Shown here piece after piece: positions 1 through 7,200 of a stretch of 15,624 nt of DNA. Both the position numbers and the translations under genes were made by a program. The stretch is from NCBI GenBank assembly GCA_016280485.1, contig JAEEGU010000204.1:1-15624 (forward strand), written 5' to 3'. The DNA is from Bacillota bacterium. Its GTDB lineage: Bacteria > Bacillota > Clostridia > Peptostreptococcales > Anaerovoracaceae. A model generated the notes under the pieces. The model had not been told where the DNA came from. It did no database searches and saw only the letters and a list, made by a program, of their open reading frames with translations. Position 1 is the stretch's first letter, and each line of letters opens with the position of its first letter.

Positions 1-558
1 CTCGCCGTTGGCATCCTTAACAGGTGCAGCGATGGTGCATACCATAATACCGAAGGATGAATCGAGGAACGGAGCGGTAAATACTGTTTCACCGGTCTCC
101 TTTGGAGCCTTGAGCCAGTAACGGGTGGTTGTGTCGAGACCTGGATAATCTATGGTCATAATTTCGCCGTTAGACGAACCGATATCTCTTGCAAACCAGT
201 CGCCCATATATATTTCGATAAGTGTGCTGTCGTGAGTGCTCCATGCAGAATTCAGCTGCTTATGAACTGTAGGCCACATAGGGCTTTCTCCGTAAGGCAT
301 AGGATTTGTCTGCATGCTTTTCATAAAGTTAATGATAACAGGGTCTGCCGCAACTTGTTCGGCGATAACTCTGTGCTCATTAAAAAAGTCTTCGATTTCC
401 CAAGCCAATGTGTCGGCTGTGAGCTGGATCTTTTCGTTTGAGGACTGATTTACGTTGTGGCGCAGAATCAATCCCAACCCGACCAGAGCTACAATAAAAA
501 TTATTGCAGTGATAATCGCGGTTTTCGTTACTAGTTTGGTAGCCAATCCTTTCTTCAT
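1..558 (-). CDS. Methyl-accepting chemotaxis protein, N-terminal part (cut by window edge)
   Basis: This is the first 186 residues of a chemoreceptor; the rest lies beyond base 1. A short basic N-terminus (MKKGLATK) leads into a membrane helix at about residues 13-34. The extracellular dCache-type sensor begins after it, with RYW at 146-148, TAPF at 161-164 and the VCTIAAPV strand at 173-180. HAMP and signalling domains are not in view. The start is placed at 558 because GGAGG then sits 8 bases upstream; a second ATG at 564 directly abuts that GGAGG, so it is too close. The protein lines up nearly residue for residue with the N-terminus of the complete receptor at 744-4229, so the two are tandem paralogues. 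The ligand is unknown. Family assignment is confident; the complete architecture is inferred from the neighbour. Confidence 0.88.
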   Translation of the reverse strand, partial: MKKGLATKLVTKTAIITAIIFIVALVGLGLILRHNVNQSSNEKIQLTADTLAWEIEDFFNEHRVIAEQVAADPVIINFMKSMQTNPMPYGESPMWPTVHKQLNSAWSTHDSTLIEIYMGDWFARDIGSSNGEIMTIDYPGLDTTTRYWLKAPKETGETVFTAPFLDSSFGIMVCTIAAPVKDANGE

Positions 559-605
559 TGTCATTTCCTCCAAAATCACTTTCCAATAGATGTATAAAAA
601 AATAA

Positions 606-633
606 ATAATATAACTGTGTCGGTATACGCCAA
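606..633 (-). promoter_or_regulatory. Possible promoter of the truncated chemoreceptor gene
   Basis: On the minus strand, TTGGCG (628-633) and TATTAT (606-611) are separated by 16 bases, about 50 bases ahead of the start at 558. The surroundings are very A+T rich, so chance matches are likely. I see no convincing flagellar sigma-28 (SigD) type site. A separate promoter is expected because a terminator lies just upstream at 693-722. Confidence 0.35.
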
Positions 634-692
634 CAGTAATATTATATTTCTCAAAGTGTCACATTAGTGCAATAAAAATGGAAAGAAATGAG

Positions 693-722
693 AAAAAGGG
701 CCGGCAAATGCCGACCCTTTTT
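693..722 (-). terminator. Rho-independent terminator after the large chemoreceptor gene
   Basis: The minus-strand RNA forms a 13-pair stem, AAAAAGGGUCGGC against GCCGGCCCUUUUU, with an AUUU loop. It ends in five U and lies about 20 bases past the stop codon at 744. The strand is shown by one position: in the minus-strand RNA it is a U-G wobble, while the plus-strand RNA would have a C-A mismatch there. It separates the two chemoreceptor genes. Confidence 0.85.
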
Positions 723-743
723 CTCCCGATATGGGAGGTGCTA

Positions 744-3700
744 TTAATATTTGTCGTTTGGATCAAAGTCCAGTGATATGTTAAGTTCAGGAGCATTCTC
801 GCGAGCCGGTGCTGCCTTTGCGGCAGGGGCAGGGGATGTGCCGCCTGTGAGTCTCTTTGGCTCTGCAACGGTGCTGTTGCTGATCTTGAACTGTGCAACG
901 AGCTTCTTTAACATATCTGCCTGACCGTAGAGCTCTTCGGACGAAGCCGCAGATTCTTCGGATGTAGCAGAGTTGGACTGAATAACGATGGATACTTCTT
1001 CGATACCCTTGTTGACTTCGTTGATGCCCGCAGCCTGTTCCTGTGAAGCTCCCGCGATGCCTGCAACAAGTTCCGAAGCCTTGCCGATACCTTCAACGAT
1101 TTCAGCGAGAGCCTCTGCGGTTTCGTTTGCGATCTTGGTACCTGCATTAACCTTTGCAACGGAGCCTTCGATGAGAGCTGTTGTCTCGGAAGCGGCCTCT
1201 GCGGATTTAGCAGCGAGGCTTCTTACTTCGTCAGCTACAACTGCGAAGCCCTTGCCGTGTACGCCCGCTCTTGCGGCCTCTACAGCGGCATTCAGAGCCA
1301 GGATATTGGTCTGGAATGCGATATCGTCGATAACCTTGATAATCTTTGAAATGTTTGCGGAGGATTCGTTGATCTCGTCCATGGAAACAAGCATTTCCTT
1401 CATCTGGTTGTCGCCGCGTTCTGCGCTGCTCTTTACATTGTTTGCAAGAGTTGAAGCTTCCTTTGCGTCGGACGCATTGTGCTGAGTCTGCTCTGCAATT
1501 TTGCCGACTGTGGAGGTAAGCTCCTGAACAGCGGCGGCCTGCTTTGTGGAGCCGTTTGCGAGAGTCTGTGCAGCTTCTGAGAGCTGTCTTGAACCGTTCG
1601 CAACCTGTGCCGCAGATTCTGTGAGGTTTGTCATTACGCTGCGGAGCTTGTCGACGATTGTGCGAAGTGCTTCGCCGATTGCTTCGTAGTCTCCGATGTA
1701 TCTGGAGTTGTCGATCTGAACTGTGAGGTCGCCGTCAGCCATGGCGGTGAGGGTATTCGAAATGTCCGAAATTACTCCGCGCAGCTGGGTGATGGTTGTG
1801 TTCATGGCGTTCTTTGACTGAGCATGTCCGCCCTTGTAGTTGCCCTCTACCATGTGGCCGAGGTCGCCGTTTGCAACGCGCTCGAGGACTTCCATAACCT
1901 CGTTTGTAGGATTGAGGAGAGCATCGACAGTGGCGTTGATTCCTCTTGCCACATCACCGTATTCACCGGCATGTGCGCTCTCGTTGATTCTCTTTTCGAG
2001 GTCACCCGCAACAGCGGCATTTGCCATGTCCATAACATCTTCAACGATGTGCTGTACGGAGCCGGTCATCTGCTTGATGCTTGTATCGATTGCGTCGAAC
2101 TGTTCCGCAACGGCCTTTTGGTATTCGTCCGGAACCATAGTGTTTTCTGTGAGCTCGAAATTACCCTGAGCAATATTTTCGAGGTTGCCCTTTAATCTTT
2201 CAACAGCCGCATCGGAGTAAGCGTTTGCTCTCGATACTTCTGTGATATCCTGGAATACGGAAATGAATCCGCGGTCGCCGCCTTCTTCGTCAACGAGCGG
2301 CTGAGTGATTCTGAGGAATTCCTTGCCGTCTAAATCGTATTTAACCTGCGGCTTGCCGGCCTGGAGTTCAGTAACACCGGAGAAGTCCTTACCATCGAGA
2401 ACGGCAGGCTTGCCTTCCATCTGGGATGGCTTTTCGAAGAGACCTCGGTCGATGAAGTGATTTGCGAGAGGGTAGTTAACGAATGTCCAGTTGCCGTTGT
2501 GGTCGATAGCCTGCATTCTTACAGGAATACCGTCGAGCATTGTCTCGTACCAAAGCTTCTTGTCGTTCATGAGCTCGAGAGTATTGTTGATACCTTCCAT
2601 AGCTGTCTTGAACTGACCGCCGTACTTGGAAACATCCGCTCTTACGGTGTAGTCCTCGTTCTTTGCGGCCTCTGCCAGCTTTTGAGTATCCTCTACGAGA
2701 GTCTTGATATTGTTAACAGCACCCTGAAGCGCATTCATGATGTCTGCGTAGTCGCCCTGAGAATTGTTGGTGATTTCAGGAACTTCGCCGCGACCGAGTG
2801 CGGTAGATACGTCTGCTACAACGTTGATTTCCGTCATAACGGCTTCCATTGTGGCATTAAAGCCCTCGACGATACGCTGGTATCCGCCGACGAACTTGGA
2901 AGCGTCTCCGCGGTATGAAGTGTTTCCGAGGATTGCGTTCTGAGTCATATCCTCTGTCTCCGTAACGAGAGCGCTGAGTGTTGCAACCATTCCCTTGAGG
3001 GCGATGTTGAGCTCGTCTTCGTCACTGCGAGGCTTGATTTCTATATCTGTATTTCCGGCCGCTACCTGGTTAAGTACGGCTGTCTGTTCATTGTTTGCGT
3101 CAATTAAGGATGCGAATGAGTTTACGAGCACATCCACTTCATCCTTTTCGTTTTCACGGCGCTGAATGTTGCCCGGCTTTTTACCGAGTGCAAGTGCCGA
3201 TGCCTGCTCTGCAACTACGCTGACAGGGGCGATAGCCTTTCTGGTCGAGAGAAGCAGTGAGATAAGGATTACGATGAGAGCGAAGAGCAGGATAGCTGCT
3301 TGCAGCAGAATTGTTGTTGTTGCAGCTGCATAAGCCTCGCTCTGTGGGAGTGCCACGATTGCGGTCCAGCCGATCTTATCGAGAACCTTTGTGGTCGCTA
3401 CCATTTTGTCGCCGTTCTGGTCTGTGAACTTGAAGATTTCGCCGTCTGTAGGATTAAGTACTGCGTCTACCAAAGTCTCGTCGAAATCGAATGTGGTAAT
3501 GTTGAAGTTGTCACCGTTGTCGTCAAGACCCATATATGCTTCGTCAGGGTGATAGAATACGGTACCGTCATTAAGATATACCATTGTGTATCCGTGTTCG
3601 CCGACCTTTGAGCTTGCGAGCTTGTCGCGAACGTCATTCAGGTAAAAGTCTACGCATACGGAACCGAGATGTTCGCCACCGGCATTGACAGGGGAGGCAA

Positions 3701-4229
3701 TTGTACATACAACATTTCCTGTCTGGCTGTCAACATAAGGTGCGGTGAATACTGTAGCACCGGTTTCCTTTGGACCTGTCATCCAGTAACGTGTCATGAC
3801 ATCCATACCCGGATAGTCAACCTGCATCGTTTCACCTGTGGATGAACCGATGTCGTTTACATACCAGCTGGATACATATATTTCTACCGAAGTGTCGGCA
3901 TGCATCTGATATGCGCCTTCAAGCTGTGCGTGAAGGGTAGGCCACAGCGGGCTGTCAGCTATAAAATATCTGTTGACCTTTTCGTCCTGCATGAAATTGA
4001 TGATTACAGGATCGAGTGCGCACTGCTCTGTCATTGCAGCGTGCAGATCAAAGAATTCTTCGGTTTCCTGCGCAATTCTGTCTGCGGTAACGGAAAGGGT
4101 CTCGTTTGAGCTCTTTTTTACCGATGATGAAAGCACCAGGCTCAGGATGAGCAGAGCCACCGCGAAGATGATGATTGTCAGGATACCGGTTTTCACAACC
4201 AGCTTTCTGGCCAGTCCTTTGCTTTTCAT
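744..4229 (-). CDS. Large methyl-accepting chemotaxis protein with dCache sensor, HAMP-like repeats and PAS-like domain
   Basis: This transmembrane chemoreceptor should pass ligand binding outside the cell to CheW/CheA. In order: membrane helix about 14-35; dCache sensor about 40-300 (RYW 147-149, TAPY 162-165, D194); membrane helix about 306-328; a HAMP domain just after; a run of HAMP-like repeats to about 555; a PAS-like domain about 558-665; more repeats about 680-865; and the signalling domain about 865-1110. The signalling hairpin tip carries the family core AFQTNILALNAAVEAARAG (971-989). The C-terminus (about 1120-1161) is a Pro/Ala-rich tail ending NDKY, without a CheR-tethering pentapeptide. 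At 1161 residues it is about twice a classic receptor. The start at 4229 has GGAGG about 10 bases upstream. It is a paralogue of the truncated receptor at 1-558. The ligand is not known. Confidence 0.93.
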   Translation of the reverse strand: MKSKGLARKLVVKTGILTIIIFAVALLILSLVLSSSVKKSSNETLSVTADRIAQETEEFFDLHAAMTEQCALDPVIINFMQDEKVNRYFIADSPLWPTLHAQLEGAYQMHADTSVEIYVSSWYVNDIGSSTGETMQVDYPGMDVMTRYWMTGPKETGATVFTAPYVDSQTGNVVCTIASPVNAGGEHLGSVCVDFYLNDVRDKLASSKVGEHGYTMVYLNDGTVFYHPDEAYMGLDDNGDNFNITTFDFDETLVDAVLNPTDGEIFKFTDQNGDKMVATTKVLDKIGWTAIVALPQSEAYAAATTTILLQAAILLFALIVILISLLLSTRKAIAPVSVVAEQASALALGKKPGNIQRRENEKDEVDVLVNSFASLIDANNEQTAVLNQVAAGNTDIEIKPRSDEDELNIALKGMVATLSALVTETEDMTQNAILGNTSYRGDASKFVGGYQRIVEGFNATMEAVMTEINVVADVSTALGRGEVPEITNNSQGDYADIMNALQGAVNNIKTLVEDTQKLAEAAKNEDYTVRADVSKYGGQFKTAMEGINNTLELMNDKKLWYETMLDGIPVRMQAIDHNGNWTFVNYPLANHFIDRGLFEKPSQMEGKPAVLDGKDFSGVTELQAGKPQVKYDLDGKEFLRITQPLVDEEGGDRGFISVFQDITEVSRANAYSDAAVERLKGNLENIAQGNFELTENTMVPDEYQKAVAEQFDAIDTSIKQMTGSVQHIVEDVMDMANAAVAGDLEKRINESAHAGEYGDVARGINATVDALLNPTNEVMEVLERVANGDLGHMVEGNYKGGHAQSKNAMNTTITQLRGVISDISNTLTAMADGDLTVQIDNSRYIGDYEAIGEALRTIVDKLRSVMTNLTESAAQVANGSRQLSEAAQTLANGSTKQAAAVQELTSTVGKIAEQTQHNASDAKEASTLANNVKSSAERGDNQMKEMLVSMDEINESSANISKIIKVIDDIAFQTNILALNAAVEAARAGVHGKGFAVVADEVRSLAAKSAEAASETTALIEGSVAKVNAGTKIANETAEALAEIVEGIGKASELVAGIAGASQEQAAGINEVNKGIEEVSIVIQSNSATSEESAASSEELYGQADMLKKLVAQFKISNSTVAEPKRLTGGTSPAPAAKAAPARENAPELNISLDFDPNDKY

Positions 4230-4325
4230 GGGATTTTGTCCTCCTCGTTAGTTAAATTTTTCTACCTATTACTATATACAACAACATACCATAATTCTCG
4301 CATAAATTCATGAATAAAGCAAGCA

Positions 4326-5975
4326 TTATTTAGACGCTGAGACCAACTCTTCTGCGGATTTCAAGGTTGTTTCGGTGATATTTGTCCCGCCCAAAATTCT
4401 TGCAATCTCGTTTACTTTTTCATCGGCATCAAGCTTTGTTATCGTGGTCTTTGTAACACCGCCCTTTGTAGCCTTGTCGATGCGGTAATTTGTATGTCCG
4501 CAGGCCGCTATTTGCGGCAGGTGAGTGATGCAGATAATCTGGTGATTTTCTGCGATTTCTTTAAGCTTTTTGCCGACAACCGATGCGGCGATGCCGGATA
4601 TTCCGGTATCTATTTCGTCAAAGATAAGGGTAGGGATTTCGTCATAGTCGGCTATAATCTTTTTGAATGCCAGCATGATACGGCTCATTTCACCGCCCGA
4701 AGCTATTTTATTGAGTGGCTTAAGCGGCTCGCCCGCATTTGTGCTTATCATAAACAAAACCGCATCCTTGCCGTTTTCCGTAAAATCAGGCAGGGCCTTA
4801 AACTCTATTTCAAGCTCGGAATTATTGAAGTTCAAATCCTTTAGCTGCTCAATGATGCGCTTTTTAAGCTCCGCGGCCGAATCGTGGCGTAGCTTTGAAA
4901 GTCTTTCGGTTGCAAGATTAAGCTGCGCCGTAATCATTTCAAGCTGGTTTTCAAGCTCTGAGCGCAGGTGATCCGAATTCTCAACATCCTTAAGCTCTGT
5001 CTCTATGGTTTCGGCAAAGTTTAAAACCGCCTCAATGCTGCCCGGTGTGATGCCGCCATCTAAAAACTCGTTTCCGTACTTGCGCTTTAAGTTCTGAATG
5101 AGGTCATAGCGCTCTATACATTCATCGAGTTCTTCCTGTGAAAATACCATATCATCGCGCTCGGAACGAATCTCGTGTGCAATGTCATCGAGCTCGTAGC
5201 AGAGAGAGGATATGCGCTCCGACAAATCGGATATGGAGGCTTTGTATGAACCGATGGCCTCGATATCCCTTGAAATATTCTCGAGCATGTCAATTGCCGA
5301 AGGCTCGCCGTCGTATATCGTCTCATAGGCACCCGACAGAATCCGGTGCAGCTTTTCACTGTTTTGGAGCAGGGTGATCCTTTCGGAAAGCTCGGCATCC
5401 TCGCCCGGCGTCAGCTTTGCCGCGCGGATTTCCTCGAGCTGGAACTTCATGAAATCGCGCTTTTTGTCTGCGTCGGCTGCATTTTGCATGAGGCGCTTTA
5501 AGCTCGCATTTGTCTTTACATAGCCGTCGTACAGCTTGCCGACTGTCTCGAGCACTGGTGAAATCTCGTCCGCATGGTAGAGGTCGATGAGGTGCACGTG
5601 GTAGTCGGGATTTAAGAGTGACTGGTGGTCGTACTGGCCGTGTATGTCGGCGAGGCGCCTGCAGTAGGTACCAAGCTCCGCCAGAGTCACAACGCTGCCG
5701 TTTAGCTTACACAGGTTCTTGCCGGAAGAGCTGACCTCGCGTGCGATGACTATCTCTTCGCCGTCAAGCTCGCCCGCAATTTCTACGGTGGCCTTGTCAG
5801 CGCCCGTGCGGATGAAGCTGCCGTCGGCTCTTGCGCCGAGTGCCAGGCTGATTGCTTCGATCACGATGGATTTGCCCGAGCCGGTTTCACCGGTAATAAT
5901 GTTCAGGCCTTTCTCAAACTCGACCGCGCAGTTTTCGATGATTGCAAAGTTTTTAATGTTGATGTACGAAATCAT
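4326..5975 (-). CDS. recN: DNA repair protein RecN
   Basis: RecN is a cytoplasmic SMC-like ATPase that acts early in double-strand-break repair, at DNA ends and with RecA. The 549 residues match the usual length of about 550-570. Visible features are Walker A GETGSGKS at 29-36, the RecN-typical HGQYDHQSLL at 112-121, a central coiled coil with many Glu/Lys/Leu (about 150-380), the ABC signature SGGEMS at 426-431, Walker B LIFDEID at 450-456 and the ITHLPQIA switch at 483-490. The start is the ATG at 5975, preceded by AGAGGT at suitable spacing. A TTG at 5996 would add seven residues but lies upstream of that binding site and is not typical of the family. It lies downstream of argR, a common order in Firmicutes, but a hairpin and its own promoter-like sequence suggest partly independent transcription. 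Confidence 0.96.
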   Translation of the reverse strand: MISYINIKNFAIIENCAVEFEKGLNIITGETGSGKSIVIEAISLALGARADGSFIRTGADKATVEIAGELDGEEIVIAREVSSSGKNLCKLNGSVVTLAELGTYCRRLADIHGQYDHQSLLNPDYHVHLIDLYHADEISPVLETVGKLYDGYVKTNASLKRLMQNAADADKKRDFMKFQLEEIRAAKLTPGEDAELSERITLLQNSEKLHRILSGAYETIYDGEPSAIDMLENISRDIEAIGSYKASISDLSERISSLCYELDDIAHEIRSERDDMVFSQEELDECIERYDLIQNLKRKYGNEFLDGGITPGSIEAVLNFAETIETELKDVENSDHLRSELENQLEMITAQLNLATERLSKLRHDSAAELKKRIIEQLKDLNFNNSELEIEFKALPDFTENGKDAVLFMISTNAGEPLKPLNKIASGGEMSRIMLAFKKIIADYDEIPTLIFDEIDTGISGIAASVVGKKLKEIAENHQIICITHLPQIAACGHTNYRIDKATKGGVTKTTITKLDADEKVNEIARILGGTNITETTLKSAEELVSASK

Positions 5976-5998
5976 ATCTACCTCTGAATATTGCAAAT

Positions 5999-6026
5999 GC
6001 TATAAATAAATGTTTATAAATTTCAA
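5999..6026 (-). promoter_or_regulatory. Probable recN promoter
   Basis: Minus strand: TTGAAA (6021-6026), a 16-base spacer, then TATAGC (5999-6004). The recN start codon is about 24 bases further on. The -35 element overlaps the end of the argR terminator hairpin. The spacer holds an imperfect palindrome (6003-6016) described under findings. Confidence 0.42.
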
Positions 6027-6049
6027 AAAGACCGGACAAGCCGGCCTCT
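6025..6049 (-). terminator. Hairpin terminator after argR
   Basis: The minus-strand RNA AGAGGCCGG / CCGGUCUUU forms a nine-pair stem with two G-U wobbles and a CUUGU loop, and more U follow. It begins eight bases past the argR stop codon. The U tract is short and broken by G, so termination may be partial and let some transcripts run into recN. Confidence 0.65.
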
Positions 6050-6057
6050 GTTTTAAT

Positions 6058-6513
6058 CTAATTCGATGTCATTGTGTCGTTCAATCTGCGCACGAGTCCC
6101 TCAACATTTGCAGGGTCATCAACGAGAATGAAGATTGTGTTGTCGCCGGCAATCGTGCCCACGGTATGCTTTAAATTTATGTTGTCAATTGCCTCCGCTG
6201 CGGCATTTGCGCAACCGGAGAGGGTCTTTACAACGATGATATTACCGGCATAGTCGACCGAACGAACGGTCCCTTTAAAAATCTGAATAAAACGGTTTGT
6301 AACAGGCATATCCTGACCGGCACTTACCGCATATTTATAGCGGCCTTCGGGAGTGAGGGTCTTTACGAGCTGAAGCTCTCTGATATCTCTGCTGATGGTC
6401 GCCTGGGTTACGTCAAAGCCGCTTTCCTTTAACATTTGTGCGAGCTTTTCTTGCGTTTCGATTTCGTTGTTTGTTATGATATCCAGAATTTTGTTCTGAC
6501 GTGAATATCTCAT
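6058..6513 (-). CDS. argR: Arginine repressor ArgR/AhrC
   Basis: ArgR is an arginine-responsive DNA-binding regulator that works as a hexamer, repressing arginine synthesis and often activating its breakdown. The 151 residues fit the family (about 149-157). The N-terminal winged helix-turn-helix covers about 1-65, with the recognition helix QATISRDIREL at 37-47. The C-terminal arginine-binding and oligomerization domain covers about 75-150, with the conserved segments TLSGCANAAAEAID (97-110) and GTIAGDNTIFILV (119-131). The chosen start at 6513 has AAAGGAG six bases upstream and begins MRYSRQ, as family members do; an in-frame start at 6537 would add eight atypical residues ahead of the binding site. 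It faces recN downstream and is divergent from ruvC. No arginine-pathway gene is in the window. Confidence 0.96.
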   Translation of the reverse strand: MRYSRQNKILDIITNNEIETQEKLAQMLKESGFDVTQATISRDIRELQLVKTLTPEGRYKYAVSAGQDMPVTNRFIQIFKGTVRSVDYAGNIIVVKTLSGCANAAAEAIDNINLKHTVGTIAGDNTIFILVDDPANVEGLVRRLNDTMTSN

Positions 6514-6589
6514 TGATTTCTCCTTTATTAAATACACTCAAACAGCGCCGTACAACCGATAGGCGCATAAACACCTAACACACAATGAA

Positions 6590-6619
6590 ATTATACCATT
6601 TATGCATAAAAATAATCAA
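6590..6619 (-). promoter_or_regulatory. argR promoter (extended -10) with palindromic spacer
   Basis: Minus strand: TTGATT (6614-6619), an 18-base spacer, then TGG-TATAAT with the perfect -10 hexamer at 6590-6595. The spacer contains the perfect palindrome TTTATGCATAAA (6599-6610). The segment 6601-6620 resembles a stretched ARG box, which would suit autoregulation. The leader to the argR start is about 70 bases. Confidence 0.72.
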
Positions 6620-6645
6620 GTATTTTCTGATTTTTCTACACATAC

Positions 6646-6674
6646 TTTACAAACATATGTTTGTGTTGTATAAT
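6646..6674 (+). promoter_or_regulatory. ruvC operon promoter
   Basis: TTTACA (6646-6651), a 17-base spacer and TATAAT (6669-6674) form a near-consensus housekeeping promoter. Transcription should begin near 6681, only about 13 bases before the ruvC start, so the GGGAGG binding site would lie at the very 5' end of the mRNA. The -35 elements of this promoter and the divergent argR promoter lie 26 bases apart. Confidence 0.85.
6650..6663. promoter_or_regulatory. LexA-like palindromic operator in the ruvC promoter
   Basis: CAAACATATGTTTG is a perfect 14-base palindrome between the -35 and -10 elements. It matches the Gram-positive SOS box (CGAAC-N4-GTTCG) except for one symmetric base in each half. 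The location would let a repressor block RNA polymerase, and ruv genes are known SOS members in several bacteria. LexA binding is inferred; the palindrome is seen directly. Confidence 0.6.
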
Positions 6675-6693
6675 TGTCGTTGGGAGGAATGCC

Positions 6694-7200
6694 ATGCGAA
6701 TTTTGGGAATAGACCCCGGCTATGCCATAATGGGGTGGGGAATCGTCGACATGCAGGGAAATCACTTTACGCCCGTCGCTTACGACTCCATCACGACCTC
6801 AAAGGACATGCAGCCGGTCGACAGACTTAAGTGCATATATAACGAACTAATGGGCATCATCGCCGAATACTCGCCGGAGGTGGCGAGCATTGAAGAACTC
6901 TTCTTCAACACTAACACCACCACCGCCATAATGGTCGCCGAAGCGAGAGGCGTTGCGATGCTGGCATGCGTAAATTCCGGGGTGGAGGTTTACGAATACA
7001 CACCCCTCCAGATAAAGCAGGCCCTCACAGGCCACGGCAGGGCCGAAAAAAAGCAAATGCAGGAAATGGTCAGGATGTTTTTAAATCTCGAAAAGGTGCC
7101 AAAGCCGGACGACACGGCGGATGCTTTGGCAGCGGCGATATGCCACGGTCACAGCGGTACATACCTTAACAGAATGCAGAAAATCAGAAAGGGAATATAG
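6694..7200 (+). CDS. ruvC: Holliday junction resolvase RuvC
   Basis: RuvC is a dimeric endonuclease that cuts four-way junctions after RuvAB branch migration. The 168 residues match the family. Acidic active-site residues are visible: D7 in GIDPG, E67 in SIEE, and D140 and D143 in DDTADALAAA. The ATG at 6694 is chosen because GGGAGG (6682-6687) lies six bases upstream and MRILGIDPG is the typical start; an in-frame ATG at 6661 would precede the predicted transcription start. It opens a packed cluster, and ruvA begins on the base right after the ruvC stop. The full ruvC-ruvA-ruvB set in one cluster makes the complete resolvasome. Confidence 0.97.
   Translation: MRILGIDPGYAIMGWGIVDMQGNHFTPVAYDSITTSKDMQPVDRLKCIYNELMGIIAEYSPEVASIEELFFNTNTTTAIMVAEARGVAMLACVNSGVEVYEYTPLQIKQALTGHGRAEKKQMQEMVRMFLNLEKVPKPDDTADALAAAICHGHSGTYLNRMQKIRKGI

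Noticed and set aside
693..722. The hairpin as a plus-strand terminator
   Set aside because: No plus-strand gene precedes it, and the plus-strand RNA has a C-A mismatch where the minus-strand RNA has a U-G pair.
988..1485. Plus-strand open frame opposite the chemoreceptor signalling domain
   Set aside because: It has Ser/Ala-rich shadow composition over the most conserved part of the receptor and no ribosome binding site.
4230..4325. Promoter or terminator between recN and the large chemoreceptor
   Set aside because: TATAGT is present on the minus strand, but no acceptable -35 lies at the right distance and there is no stable hairpin after recN, so nothing was called.
5976..5996. Upstream TTG start for recN
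   Set aside because: It would place the AGAGGT ribosome binding site inside the gene and add seven residues not seen at the start of RecN proteins.
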